Assembly: GCF_044904605.1 (NCBI RefSeq)
Contig: NZ_JADIKI010000023.1
Coordinates: 1,860,001-1,924,000 of the forward strand
From: Dyella_B humi
GTDB taxonomy: Bacteria > Pseudomonadota > Gammaproteobacteria > Xanthomonadales > Rhodanobacteraceae
Direction: 5' to 3'
Length of the DNA: 64,000 nucleotides
In this document: piece after piece, positions 51,934-62,300 of the stretch
Position numbering within the stretch: the stretch's first letter is position 1
How the letters are laid out: every line of letters starts with the position of its first letter
Program-made: the position numbers and the translations under genes
Notes under the pieces: generated by a model
The model's input: only the letters and a program-made list of their open reading frames with translations
What the model was told of the DNA's origin: nothing
The model's database searches: none

Positions 51934-52826
51934 TGCTGGCACGTGAATACCTGCAACTCACCAAGCCGCGCGTGGTAGCACTGCTGGTGTTCTGCGCGGT
52001 GATCGGCATGTTTCTCGCAGTGCCCGGCATTCCGCCGTGGCGCGCACTGGTGTTCGGCACGCTCGGCATCTGGATGGCCTCGGGTTCTGCTGCGGCCTTC
52101 AATCACCTGATCGACGAGCGCATCGACAAGCTAATGGCGCGCACAGCACGACGCCCGCTGGCGACCGGCAAGCTCACTGCGCGGCAGGTGTTGGTGTTCG
52201 CGATCGTGCTGGGCGTTGTCTCGATGGTGGTGCTCGCCTCGCAGGTGAATGTACTTACCGCGTGGCTAACCTTTGGCGGCCTGATCGGTTACGCGCTGGT
52301 GTATACCGCGTATCTGAAGCGCGCCACGCCGCAGAACATCGTGATCGGTGGTCTGGCCGGCGCTATTCCTCCCGTGCTCGGTTGGACGGCCGTCACCGGT
52401 GCGCTGCATCCCTTTGCACTGCAACTGTGCCTGATCATCTTCGTGTGGACGCCCCCCCACTTCTGGGCGCTGGCCATCTTCCGCCGCGACGATTACGCGC
52501 GCGCGCAGATTCCGATGCTGCCAGTGACACACGGCGTGCGCTATACGCGCTGGCAGATCCTGCTCTACACCATCCTACTGGTTCTTGTGAGCCTGCTGCC
52601 TTCCATCACCGGCCACAGCGGCCTGATCTATTTCGGCGGCGCGGCGGTGCTGGGCATCGGATTTCTCTATTACGCGATCCGCCTGATGAACCCACCGGAC
52701 GAGTATTTCCCGATGCGGGTGTTCAAGTATTCGGTGATCTATCTGATGGCGTTGTTCGCCTTTCTGCTGGCCGATCATTGGTTAGTGCAGCCGATGCAGA
52801 CAGTCGCGCTCTCGCACTTGGCATAG
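51930..52826 (+). CDS. ctaB: protoheme IX farnesyltransferase (heme O synthase)
   Basis: Adds a farnesyl group to protoheme to give heme O. The 298-residue integral membrane protein has the prenyl-diphosphate-binding motif IDERIDKLMARTARRPLATG, the second acidic motif RRDDYARAQIPMLPV, and the conserved PPHFWALAIF. ATG 51930 overlaps the ctaA stop. Last gene of the oxidase locus; the next gene is the magnesium transporter with its own promoter. Confidence 0.96.
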   Translation: MMLAREYLQLTKPRVVALLVFCAVIGMFLAVPGIPPWRALVFGTLGIWMASGSAAAFNHLIDERIDKLMARTARRPLATGKLTARQVLVFAIVLGVVSMVVLASQVNVLTAWLTFGGLIGYALVYTAYLKRATPQNIVIGGLAGAIPPVLGWTAVTGALHPFALQLCLIIFVWTPPHFWALAIFRRDDYARAQIPMLPVTHGVRYTRWQILLYTILLVLVSLLPSITGHSGLIYFGGAAVLGIGFLYYAIRLMNPPDEYFPMRVFKYSVIYLMALFAFLLADHWLVQPMQTVALSHLA

Positions 52827-52861
52827 GTTGCGAAGGCTTCCCGCAAGATTGGCCTCCGCCC

Positions 52862-52877
52862 GCTCCCGGAAGGGAGC
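52862..52877 (+). terminator. hairpin downstream of ctaB
   Basis: GCTCCC-GGAA-GGGAGC, a perfect six-pair stem with a stable GGAA tetraloop, 35 bp after the ctaB stop. It lies ahead of the mgtA promoter and has only a weak T-containing tail. Confidence 0.55.
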
Positions 52878-52906
52878 TAAATGATGAAAAACTTTGTTTC
52901 CAAGGC

Positions 52907-52935
52907 TTGACAGTTTCGCACTGCAGCAAGACAAT
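52907..52935 (+). promoter_or_regulatory. sigma-70 promoter for the mgtA transcript
   Basis: A perfect TTGACA -35 box (52907-52912), a 17-bp spacer and a GACAAT -10 box (52930-52935), one of the best sigma-70 matches in the window. The start near 52942 would give a leader of about 575 nt before mgtA. Confidence 0.75.
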
Positions 52936-52995
52936 TCCCGCGCCCGCCGGCGCCATCTGGCTGACCGGGCCTCTGTCCGAACTTAACCAAGGCAT

Positions 52996-53112
52996 ATGGA
53001 CGTTTACCCTAGTCGCAACGTCGACATCCGCGAGCATCGGGTGCCGGCATTGCATAACAAGCTGATCGTTCGCGGCAACCGCCAGCGGTTGGCCGGCGCT
53101 TTCCTCGACTAG
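52996..53112 (+). CDS. candidate 38-residue leader ORF 1
   Basis: Starts MDVYPSRNVDIREHR and ends RQRLAGAFLD. Ribosome binding is weak (AAGG only three bases upstream). It is basic with two Pro codons. It lies fully inside the predicted mgtA leader, just before the hairpin. Not recognised; could be chance. Confidence 0.3.
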   Translation: MDVYPSRNVDIREHRVPALHNKLIVRGNRQRLAGAFLD

Positions 53113-53170
53113 GGAAGTCCGGCCCACTCCTAACGGTGCCGCGGGCACCGTAATTAGAGGAGATGGGCCA

Positions 53171-53362
53171 ATGAAGCTCCTTCGTGATTTCTTTCGTATT
53201 CGCACCGCGGGTCGGTTTCCCCTGGCCGGCCGCCGTCAAGCCGTGCGTCCGACCTACACCGTAACCGTGCCCCAGCCGCTCACCCAGCGCCAGCCGGCCG
53301 AACGCGCGCGGACCGATGAGCCACGCACGTCCCGTCATCTTCATTTGGTATCAAGTCACTGA
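53171..53362 (+). CDS. candidate 63-residue leader ORF 2 upstream of mgtA
   Basis: The ATG has a strong GAGGAG site at the right distance, which makes translation likely. The product is basic and proline-containing (MKLLRDFFRIRTAGRFPLAG, six Pro and many Arg residues) and ends in RHLHLVSSH. There is no membrane segment. It ends 153 bp before mgtA, ahead of the strong hairpin at 53401. Not recognised; either a leader peptide that couples translation to mgtA expression, or an independent small protein. Confidence 0.55.
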   Translation: MKLLRDFFRIRTAGRFPLAGRRQAVRPTYTVTVPQPLTQRQPAERARTDEPRTSRHLHLVSSH

Positions 53363-53515
53363 TGCGTCATCCCCGGCTTCATAAAGGGTGGCCTCCGCCA
53401 GGACCGGTTTACCGGTCCGAGGGGCCTCGCCCTGGCCGCGGATTGCCCTAACGGAGTCGGGTAGCCCTATCAGCTCGCCTCCGGCATCGCACGACAACTT
53501 GATTCCCGGAAGCGA

Positions 53516-56176
53516 ATGATGATGAACCGAGTCAACCAGGCTGTCGCCAAGGCCAAGATCGCCCCCGCGCCTCAGCATGTGGCAGCCGCGCAGGATGCCT
53601 TCCGCGACAACGAAGCCCTGCTGAGCGGCCTGGATACCAGCCTGGCCGGCTTGAACGAAGAGCAGATCACCGAGCGCCTCGACCGCGATGGCGTGAACGA
53701 GGTGTCGCACGAGAAGCCGCCGCACTGGTCGATCCAGTTGCTGCGCGCGTTCAACAATCCCTTCATCGTCGTGCTGCTGATCTTGGCGGTGGTGCAGGTG
53801 TTCGTAACGCCGGATGACCTCTCCGGTCCGATCATCATCGCGGTGATGGTCGGCATCAGCGTGCTGCTCAGCTTCTCCCAGGAATACCGTTCCTCGCAGG
53901 CGGCCGAAAAGCTCAAGGCGATGGTGCGCAACACCGCCACTGTCACGCGTCGCGCCTCGGACGGTCACAGCGAACGCATCGAAGTGCCGGTGAACGAGTT
54001 GGTGGTCGGCGACATCGTGCACCTCGCAGCGGGGGACATGGTGCCCGCGGACTTGCGCCTGCTTAACGCCAAGGACTTGTTCATCAGTCAGGCGATCCTT
54101 ACCGGCGAATCGCTGCCGGTGGAAAAGGCTGGCCCGGCGCAGGCGCACGCGGTCGAAAGCGGCGCGCACGATACGCAGAAGGGCAATCCGCTGGATCTGC
54201 CCACCGTCTGCTACATGGGCACGAACGTGGTGAGCGGTACGGCCGCCGCGGTGGCCGTGGCGACCGGCTCGCGCACCTACCTGGGTTCGCTGGCGAGCAG
54301 CATGGTTGGCGAGCGCGTGCAGACCAGTTTCGATCGCGGCGTAAAAAGCGTCAGCTGGCTGCTGATCCGCTTCATGCTGGTGATGGTGCCAGTGGTACTG
54401 GGCATCCAGTGGTACAAGCATGGTTTTCTCGAGGCGCTGATGTTCGCGCTGTCGGTAGCCGTCGGCCTCACGCCAGAGATGCTGCCGCTGATCGTCACGG
54501 CGAATCTCGCCAAGGGCGCGATGGCGATGTCCAGGCGCAAGGTGGTGGTGAAGCGCCTCAACGCGATCCAGAACTTCGGTGCGATGGACGTGCTGTGCAC
54601 CGACAAGACCGGCACGCTGACGCTGGACAAGATCGTGTTGGAGCGCCATCTCGACCTGGACGGCGAGGATTCGGAAGACGCACTGGAATACGGCTACCTC
54701 AACAGCCATTTCCAAACGGGTTTGAAGAATCTGATGGACAAAGCCGTGCTGACGCATCGCGATCTCGAACCGATTGTGACGCGCTATCGCGTGGTGGACG
54801 AAATCCCGTTCGACTTCCAGCGCCGCCGCATGTCGGTGGTGCTGGCCAATGGCGAGGGCCACCACCTGCTGGTATGCAAGGGTGCAGTGGAAGAGATGCT
54901 CGCCATCGCCACCACGGAGCGTCGCGGCGATGAGATCGTGCCGATGACGGACGAGCGCCGCCGCGAAATCAAGGCGATGACGCGCCGGCTCAACGAAGAC
55001 GGTCTGCGCGTGCTGGTGGTAGCGATCAAGCAGCAGCCACCGAGCCATCGCGCCTACGGCGTGGCCGATGAAGCCGAGCTCACCGCCGTCGGTTGTCTCG
55101 CTTTCCTCGATCCGCCGAAAGACACGGCGGCCACGGCCATCGCCGCCCTGCATCACCACGGCGTGGAAGTGAAAGTGATCACCGGCGACAACGAAGCGGT
55201 GACGCGCAAGATCTGCCGCGAAGTCGGCCTGGATGTGGAGCATTCGGCTCAGGGCCGCGATATCGAACCGTTGGACGATGACGCGCTCGACGAACTGGTC
55301 AAGCGCACCACTGTGTTCGCCAAGATGTCGCCGCTGCAGAAGGCGCGTGTGGTGAAATCGCTGCAGCGCCAGGGGCATACCGTCGGCTTCCTTGGTGACG
55401 GCATTAACGATGCACCGGCTTTGCGCGAAGCCGACGTTGGCATTTCGGTGGATACCGCCACCGATATCGCCAAGGAGTCGGCCGACATCATCTTGCTGGA
55501 AAAGAATCTGATGGTGTTGGAGGAGGGTGTCGTCGAAGGGCGCGTCACCTTCGGCAACATCATGAAGTACATCAAGATGACGGCCAGCTCCAACTTCGGC
55601 AATGTGTTGAGCATGCTGGTAGCGAGCGCATTCCTGCCGTTCCTGCCGATGCTGCCGCTGCAGGTGTTGGTGCTGAACTTGCTGTACGACATCTCGCAGT
55701 TGTCGATTCCGTTTGATCGCATGGATGACGAATACCTGCGTAAGCCGCGCAAATGGGATGCCCGCGATATCGGGCGCTTCATGGTATGGATCGGTCCTGC
55801 CAGTTCGGTGTTCGACATCACCACCTTCCTGCTGCTGTGGTACGTGTTCGGCGCCAACAGCGCGGAGCATCAGTCGTTCTTCCAGTCCGGCTGGTTCATC
55901 GAGAGCCTGCTCACGCAGACGCTGGTGGTACACATGATCCGCACGCGCAGGATCCCGTTCCTGCAGAGCATCGCGGCGGCGCCCGTACTGGCGCTGACCA
56001 CGGCGATCATCGTGATCGGCCTGCTGATTCCGTACTCCGGCATTGGTGCGAAGCTGGGTATGCTGGAACTGCCACACGTCTACTTCGCTTGGCTGGCAGC
56101 AACCGTGCTGGCGTATTGCGCGCTGACGCAGGCGATGAAACTGCTTTATATGCGCCGTTTCAGCAGGTGGCTCTAA
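53516..56176 (+). CDS. mgtA: magnesium-translocating P-type ATPase
   Basis: P3B-type ATPase of 886 residues that imports magnesium across the inner membrane. Motifs: TGES actuator motif, phosphorylated Asp-363 in CTDKTGTLTLDKIVL, nucleotide-binding KGAVEEML, and the hinge GDGINDAP near 628, followed by FGNIMKYIKMTASSNFGNVLS. About ten membrane helices. Three ATG codons in a row (53516, 53519, 53522) make the exact start uncertain. Preceded by its own promoter and a long leader. Confidence 0.95.
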   Translation: MMMNRVNQAVAKAKIAPAPQHVAAAQDAFRDNEALLSGLDTSLAGLNEEQITERLDRDGVNEVSHEKPPHWSIQLLRAFNNPFIVVLLILAVVQVFVTPDDLSGPIIIAVMVGISVLLSFSQEYRSSQAAEKLKAMVRNTATVTRRASDGHSERIEVPVNELVVGDIVHLAAGDMVPADLRLLNAKDLFISQAILTGESLPVEKAGPAQAHAVESGAHDTQKGNPLDLPTVCYMGTNVVSGTAAAVAVATGSRTYLGSLASSMVGERVQTSFDRGVKSVSWLLIRFMLVMVPVVLGIQWYKHGFLEALMFALSVAVGLTPEMLPLIVTANLAKGAMAMSRRKVVVKRLNAIQNFGAMDVLCTDKTGTLTLDKIVLERHLDLDGEDSEDALEYGYLNSHFQTGLKNLMDKAVLTHRDLEPIVTRYRVVDEIPFDFQRRRMSVVLANGEGHHLLVCKGAVEEMLAIATTERRGDEIVPMTDERRREIKAMTRRLNEDGLRVLVVAIKQQPPSHRAYGVADEAELTAVGCLAFLDPPKDTAATAIAALHHHGVEVKVITGDNEAVTRKICREVGLDVEHSAQGRDIEPLDDDALDELVKRTTVFAKMSPLQKARVVKSLQRQGHTVGFLGDGINDAPALREADVGISVDTATDIAKESADIILLEKNLMVLEEGVVEGRVTFGNIMKYIKMTASSNFGNVLSMLVASAFLPFLPMLPLQVLVLNLLYDISQLSIPFDRMDDEYLRKPRKWDARDIGRFMVWIGPASSVFDITTFLLLWYVFGANSAEHQSFFQSGWFIESLLTQTLVVHMIRTRRIPFLQSIAAAPVLALTTAIIVIGLLIPYSGIGAKLGMLELPHVYFAWLAATVLAYCALTQAMKLLYMRRFSRWL

Positions 56177-56186
56177 TTCGAGCCAT

Positions 56187-56283
56187 GTAGGTTGGGGTGA
56201 GCCGCGGACTTGATCCGGGGCGAACCCCAACACGAAGATTTATATGATGACGTTGGGGTTCGCATGCGCTTACCCCAATCTAC
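56187..56283. repeat. palindromic REP-like repeat, family A, copy 2
   Basis: The right arm (56252-56283) matches the arm sequence of the 8539 copy in 30 or so of 32 positions. The left arm begins with the same GTAGGTTGGGGTGAGC but carries an insertion of about 12 bp before GCGAACCCCAAC. It lies 10 bp after the mgtA stop. Confidence 0.85.
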
Positions 56284-56345
56284 GCAGACTCGTTGCTTTC
56301 CGGCGAATACTCAACGCCGGGAAGCGCATCACGAGGAGACCTGCC

Positions 56346-58013
56346 ATGAAAGGCACGTTCGCTTTGTTCGACATTGCCGGCTATGTCGCCCTCCTGCTGT
56401 GGGGCACGCACATGGTCACCAGCGGCGTGCTGCGCGGCTACGGCAGCGCGTTGCGCCGTTCGCTGGGCCGTTTTCTCGGCACTCGGCCGAGCGCGTTTGC
56501 ATTCGGCTTCTGCATCACCGCGTTGCTACAGAGCAGTACCGCCACTGGCATGATGGCCACATCGTTCGCGGCCAGCGGCTTTCTCGGCCTGGCGCCGGGG
56601 TTGGCGGTGATGCTCGGTGCGAACGTCGGTACCACGCTGATCGTGCAGGTGATGTCGTTCAACATCGCGTTGATCGCACCGGTGCTGATTCTGCTCGGCA
56701 CCGCACTGCATCGCCGCAGTGATGATGTGCGCTACGAAAACCTTGGCCGCGTCGGCATCGGGCTGGGCCTGATGTTGCTGGCGCTGCATCTGCTGGTGCT
56801 GACCATGGCGCCGATGGAGAACGCGCAGTTGCTCAAGGCCGGCATGCAGGCGCTGGCCGACGAGCCGGTCATGGCCATGCTGCTCGCTGCCGCGCTGACC
56901 TGGATGTGCCATTCCAGCGTAGCGGTGGTGCTGTTGATTGTGTCACTCGCCACCGGTGGCGTGGTCGACGCGCCGGGCGCGATCGCGCTCGTGCTTGGCG
57001 CCAATCTCGGCAGCACCTTGCCGGCCTTGCTTGAAGCGCATACGCCGATGGCGCGTCGCCTGCCACTGGGCAACCTGCTGGTGCGCGCGTTCGGTTGCGT
57101 GGTCTGCCTGCCGCTGCTGCACCTGCTGGCGCATTGGCTCGCGCCGCTGGGCGATTCGCCGGAGCGTATCGCGGTGAATTTTCACACGGCGTTCAATCTT
57201 GCGCTGGCGCTGATCTTCCTGCTGCCGGTGAACAAGCTCGCGCAGTTGCTGGTGCGTCTGCTGCCGGAGCCACCGCGTCCGGCCGATCCGGGCGTGCCGC
57301 TGTATCTGGAAGAAGCCGCGTTGGAAAGCGCCAGCGTGGCGTTGGTGAATGCCACGCGCGAATCCATGCGCATGGCCGACATGGTGGAAGGGATGCTGAA
57401 GGGTCTAGTCGAGACCTTCGGCAAGGACGACACCGCGCGCGCCGCAGCGATCAGCAAGATGGATCCGTATCTGGATCGTCTTGGCGTCGCCATCCGCCAA
57501 TACCTGGCCGATCTCGTCGGCGAGGCGCTGAACGAGGAGGACGGCGAACGCAGCCAGGAGATCCATGCGTTCGTGATCAACATCGAACACATCGGCGACA
57601 TCACCGCCAACAACCTGATGGAGTTCGTCACCAAGAAAGCGCAACGCGGACAGGATTTCTCGGCGGACGACATCCAGGATCTTGCAGCCATGCACGCGCA
57701 GGTGATGGAGAGCTTGCGGTTGGCCATCGCGGTATTCATGCGTGGCGATCTTCGTTCCGCGCAGCATTTGATGGAACGCAAGGAATTGCTGTGGCGCCTG
57801 GAAAACGACGCCTCCGACCGGCACGTGCGCGACCTGCGCCAGCAGCGCGACGGCGGCGGTGGCGACGTGTACCTGCGCATCCTGCGCGATCTACGCCGCA
57901 TTCATTCACACCTGGCGGCGATTGCCTATCTGCCATTGGAACGCGCCGGCCTGCTGCAGGGCAGGCTGATTCAACCGCCTAATAATCACGCCATCGCAGA
58001 AGGAAAAGCCTGA
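56346..58013 (+). CDS. Na/Pi cotransporter family protein with PhoU-like tail
   Basis: Membrane protein of 555 residues of the NptA/YjbB type. Two sodium:phosphate symporter repeats are marked by QSSTATGMMATSFAASGFL and GANVGTTL in the first half and CHSSVAVVLLIVSLATGG and GANLGSTLPALLEA in the second. After about residue 330 comes a soluble PhoU-like helical domain (ESASVALVNATRESMRMADMVEGMLKG, VINIEHIGDITANNLMEFV). ATG 56346 has GAGGAG upstream. It exports or imports phosphate coupled to sodium; direction is not deducible. Confidence 0.92.
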   Translation: MKGTFALFDIAGYVALLLWGTHMVTSGVLRGYGSALRRSLGRFLGTRPSAFAFGFCITALLQSSTATGMMATSFAASGFLGLAPGLAVMLGANVGTTLIVQVMSFNIALIAPVLILLGTALHRRSDDVRYENLGRVGIGLGLMLLALHLLVLTMAPMENAQLLKAGMQALADEPVMAMLLAAALTWMCHSSVAVVLLIVSLATGGVVDAPGAIALVLGANLGSTLPALLEAHTPMARRLPLGNLLVRAFGCVVCLPLLHLLAHWLAPLGDSPERIAVNFHTAFNLALALIFLLPVNKLAQLLVRLLPEPPRPADPGVPLYLEEAALESASVALVNATRESMRMADMVEGMLKGLVETFGKDDTARAAAISKMDPYLDRLGVAIRQYLADLVGEALNEEDGERSQEIHAFVINIEHIGDITANNLMEFVTKKAQRGQDFSADDIQDLAAMHAQVMESLRLAIAVFMRGDLRSAQHLMERKELLWRLENDASDRHVRDLRQQRDGGGGDVYLRILRDLRRIHSHLAAIAYLPLERAGLLQGRLIQPPNNHAIAEGKA

Positions 58014-58062
58014 ACTTGGACAGTCATACGCAAGCGGAACCTCCCACTATTAGCCGGGCCCG

Positions 58063-58094
58063 CTGACTGCCGCCATCAATCCGGTGGCGGTCAG
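58063..58094 (+). terminator. hairpin after the Na/Pi gene
   Basis: CTGA...CCGCCA pairs with TGGCGG...TCAG around a nine-base loop, 50 bp after the stop. No strong T tract follows. Confidence 0.6.
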
Positions 58095-58228
58095 GGGCAG
58101 CCCAACCGCGGTCCGGGTATGCAAGGCATGTGCAACACATTGCCCTGCTCCTTTCACCGTATTGCAACAACGTTATGGCCTCGTGGTCACGGGGTAGCGC
58201 CATAGCGCAGCAACGATGGGGAACACCA

Positions 58229-59356
58229 ATGCTTTACCAGATGAATAAACAAGGATGGCGACTGGCGGCTGCCATGGCCGTGGCGCTGAGTCTGGCTGCC
58301 TGCTCGCGGGGCGGAAACGAAGCGGCTGAAGCGCCGCCGGCGTTTACCGTCGAGCATGACCAAATCAAAGTCCCGGACGGCTCGCCACTGCGCAAAGAGC
58401 TGATCGTGCAGCCGGTCGAGATGCGACAGGTGCCTCACGCGATAGTCTTTCCGGCGAATGTGGAAGCTGATCCCACGCGGACGGCCAATGTGCTTCCGCC
58501 GCTCACCGGCAAAGTGATGGAACTGAAAGTCGGATTGGGCGATCACGTCACGCGCGGCCAGTTGCTGGCAGTTATCGATTCGGGCGATCTCGCACAAGCC
58601 TACGCTGACGTCGACAAAGCGCGCGACGCCCTGGATCTTGCGAAGAAGACACTGGATCGTGCGCGTGGTGTCAAAGCCGCTGGCGGTAATGCCACCAAGG
58701 ATCTGGAATCGGCGCAGAGCGGCTACAACCAAGCGTTGGCGGAATTCAATCGTGCGCAGACGCGCCTCACCGCCGTCGGCGGTATGCAGGGGTCTGCGGC
58801 ACAGCGACCAATGCAAGTGGCGGCGCCGACCAGCGGCTATATCACTGCGTTGTCAGTGTCGCCCGGCATGTACGTCAACGACGCCACCGCGGCGATGATG
58901 ACCATCTCGAATCTCGATTCGGTATGGATCACTGCCAACGTGCCGGAGAGTGACGTCGGCCAAATCGCCAAGGGCGACAAGGTCAATGCGGTGCTGTCGG
59001 CCTATCCGAACGAGGTATTCCACGGCACGGTGAGTTTCGTCAATCCGCTGCTGCAATCCGATACGCGCCGCGATCTGGTGCGTGCGGTATTCGCCAACGC
59101 GGACGCCAAGCTCAAGCCCAACATGTACGCCAACGTCAGCATCGACATTCCGCAACCCGCAGAGATATTCGTGCCGGAATCGGCCCTGCTGATGAACAAC
59201 GACAACACCAGCGTGTTCGTCGAAGTAGCGCCGTGGACGTTCGAGCGCCGCACCGTGGATTTGAGCTACGACGAAACCGGCGACACGCGCGTGCTCAAGG
59301 GCGTGAAGGCGGGCGATCGTGTGATCGTCCGAGGCGGAGTGCTGCTCAATGATTAA
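58229..59356 (+). CDS. RND efflux periplasmic adaptor lipoprotein (HlyD/CusB type)
   Basis: Membrane-fusion protein of 375 residues for the heavy-metal RND pump that follows. A lipoprotein signal (AVALSLAAC) precedes the barrel and lipoyl halves: VLPPLTGKVMELKVGLGDHVTRGQLLAVIDSGD, a coiled-coil hairpin of about 60 residues (AYADVDKARDALDLAKKTLDRA), then APTSGYITALSVSPGMYV. ATG 58229 has GGGGA upstream; ATG 58241 is an alternative. It ends inside the pump gene by 8 bp. No N-terminal metal-chelating extension is seen. Confidence 0.92.
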   Translation: MLYQMNKQGWRLAAAMAVALSLAACSRGGNEAAEAPPAFTVEHDQIKVPDGSPLRKELIVQPVEMRQVPHAIVFPANVEADPTRTANVLPPLTGKVMELKVGLGDHVTRGQLLAVIDSGDLAQAYADVDKARDALDLAKKTLDRARGVKAAGGNATKDLESAQSGYNQALAEFNRAQTRLTAVGGMQGSAAQRPMQVAAPTSGYITALSVSPGMYVNDATAAMMTISNLDSVWITANVPESDVGQIAKGDKVNAVLSAYPNEVFHGTVSFVNPLLQSDTRRDLVRAVFANADAKLKPNMYANVSIDIPQPAEIFVPESALLMNNDNTSVFVEVAPWTFERRTVDLSYDETGDTRVLKGVKAGDRVIVRGGVLLND

Positions 59357-62300
59357 CCAGCTCTTCCGCTTCTGCTTTGAGAAGCGCATGTTGTTTATCG
59401 TGGTGACGTTACTCGTCATCTGTTTTGGCTACTACTCGTGGACCCAGCTGGCAATCGAGGCGTATCCGGAACTGAGCGACGTCACCGCGCAGGTCACCAC
59501 GCAGGTGCCGGGTCTTGCGGCAGAGGAAATCGAACAACAGATCACCATTCCGCTGGAACGTCAGCTGGCCACCACGCAGAACCTGGTGAACATGCGTTCG
59601 AGCAGCACCTTCGGCTTGTCGCTGATCACCATGGTGTTCAAGGATGGCTCCGACGATTACTGGGTGCGGCAGCGCGTCCAGAATGCTCTGGGCCAGGTCA
59701 CACTGCCTGCGGGCGTCACGCCGGGGCTCGATCCGGTGACCGGTCCGGCCGGCGAGATCTATCGCTACACGCTCGAATCCAAGACCAAGAACCTGATGCA
59801 GCTGTCGGAGATCCAGCGCTGGATCGTGATCCCGGCCCTGCAGCAGGTGCCTGGCGTGATCAATGTCGATATTTTCGGCGGCTTCACCAAGGAGTTCCAA
59901 CTGGAACTCGATCCGGCACAACTGCTGCATTACGGTGTCAGCGTCAATCAGGTGACGGCGGCGATTTCCAACAACACCTCCAATGCCGGCGGCGGACGCA
60001 TCACGCGCGGCGAGCAGTCGTACATCGTACGTGGCGTCGGCATGGTGCATTCGCTGAAGGATCTTGGTGACATTGTCGTCACGCAGAACAACGGCGTGCC
60101 CGTATTGGTGCGAGAACTCGGCAAGCTGCGCTACGGCCATCAGGTACGCGAAGGCATTCTCGGCAAGGACAACAATCCCGACACCATCGAAGGCATCGTC
60201 GACCTGCTCAAGTACGAGAACCCCTCACTCGTGCTCGACGGCATTCACGCGAAAGTGGCGGAGCTGAACAAGCAGCTCGCTTCGCAGGACGTACAGATCG
60301 TGCCGTATATCGATCGCGACGATCTGGTAAACGCTACCAAGGAAAAAGTCTTCCACACCGTGATGGAAGGCATCGGCTTGGTGTGTATCGTGCTGATCCT
60401 GTTTCTGGGCAGCCCGCGTTCCGCGTTGGTCGCCGCCGTGGCGATTCCGATGTCGCTGGTGACAGTGTTTATCCTGATGCAGTTCACGCATATGTCGGCG
60501 AATTTGTTTTCGCTCGGCGCAATCGACTTCGGCGTAATCGTGGACGGCGCCATCGTAGTGACGGAAGCTATTTTGCGGCGTCGTGAGGAGAAGCCCACCG
60601 AAGTGCTGACCGAAGACGACGTGATGCTGGTCACCGGGCATGTCGGTCGCTCGATCTTCTTCGCCACGTTGATCATCATCACGGCTTATCTGCCGCTGTT
60701 CGCGTTCGAGCATGCGGAAGGCAAACTGTTCAGGCCGATGGCCTTCACCGTCGGCTACGCTTTATTGGCAGCCTTGTTGTGCACGGTGACATTAACGCCG
60801 GCGCTGGCCTATCTCGCCTTGCGCAAACCGCGCAAGCTGTTCCACAACAAGCCGCTGGAACGCCTGCAGGCTGCCTTTACATACAGCCTCGGCAAGTTGT
60901 TGCATCGGCTGCCCATTGCCTATTCGATTGCAGGTGTGGCGTTCTGCGGCGTGCTAATGCTTGGCGCGACCATTGGCCGCGAGTTTCTGCCCGATCTGGA
61001 TGAAGGTGCACTGTGGCTGCAGGTGCAGATGCCGACCGGTTTGTCGCTGGATCAGGCCAGCGCGATGACAGGCGAGTTACGCAAGGCAGTGCGCGAGTTT
61101 CCGGAGGTCTCCTATATCGTTACCCAATTGGGCCGCAACGATACCGGCACCGATCCGTGGACGCCCTCACATGTCGAATCCGGTGTGGGTCTGAAGCCTT
61201 ACAACACCTGGGCGCATGGCGAGACCAAGCAGGAATTCCTGCGCAAGTTCAACGCACGCATGCAACAGATACCGGGCATCTCGGTAGGCATCAGTCAGCC
61301 GATCATCGACGGTGAGAATGACATGATCGGCGGCGCACATAGTCCGCTGGTGCTGCGCATCTATGGCGACGATCTAAACGATATGCGTCGCGTCGGCAAT
61401 CAGATCGTGGATGTGCTGAAAGGTGTACGCGGCACGGCCGATGCTTCGATCTTTCAGGAGCCGCCGATTCCGCAATTGTCGATCACTGCGAACCGCGATG
61501 CAGCAGCGCGTTACGGCATCAACGTCAGCGACATCACCAATCTGATCCAGACGACCATCGGCGGCGCGCCGATCACCCAGGTGTACGTGGCCGATCGCAT
61601 CTACAACGTGACCGCGCGTGCATCCAACGATGTCACCAACAGTCTGCAAGCGGTCGGGGAGCTGCCGTTGACCTCCGCCAGCGGTGCACAGGTGCCGCTC
61701 AAGCAGGTGGCGGACATCAAGCTGACGATGGGTGAAAGCACGATCGCGCACGAACATGGCCAGCGCGAGTTGACCATCCGCATCGACAACCGCGATCGTG
61801 CGCTTTCCGAATACCTTGCCGATTCGCAAGCGCAGATCAATGCCAAGGTGCATTTCGATCAGCAGAAATACCAGCTCGAATGGGCGGGCAATTTCCAGAA
61901 CGAGCAGCGTGCCGAGGCACGTCTGACCGTAGTAATGGGTATGGTGCTCGCGATCATGGCGGTGCTGCTGTTTGCGGAGTTCGGCAAGTTCCATCAGGCC
62001 GTGCTGGTGCTGGGCGTCGTGCCGCTGGCGACTGTAGGCGGACTGTTGGCGCTGCATCTGCGCGGTGAAACGCTGAACATCGCCACGGCCGTCGGTTTTA
62101 TCGCGCTGTTCGGTGTGGCGGTGCAGAACGGCATCATCATGGTGTCGAACATCAATCGTGTGCGCAAAGAAGGCTTGTCGCTCAACGAAGCTGTACTGGT
62201 GGGTGCGACCGAACGCTTTCGCCCCGTGCTGATGACCGCCACCGTGGCGAGCATCGGCATGCTCCCGGCGGCGCTGGCGACGGGCATTGGCACGGACGTG

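Larger units (their letters stand above)
52942..53515 (+). promoter_or_regulatory. long structured mgtA leader with two small ORFs
   Basis: The untranslated leader of mgtA, about 575 nt, contains two candidate small ORFs (52996 and 53171), a hairpin CGGTGCC/GGCACCG at 53134-53150 directly ahead of the second ORF's ribosome binding site, and a hairpin GGACCGG-TTTA-CCGGTCC at 53401-53418 with outer pairing of GGCCTC to GAGGGGCC. Enterobacterial mgtA leaders are also long, carry a proline-containing leader peptide and regulate by magnesium. I see no match to a named M-box, so this is a lineage-specific analogue or unrelated. Confidence 0.5.

Noticed and set aside
53351..56233. Very long open frame on the minus strand opposite mgtA (960 codons)
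   Set aside because: Fully antisense to a P-type ATPase with all motifs. Its product is His/Arg-rich without any domain, typical of a shadow of a G+C-rich gene.
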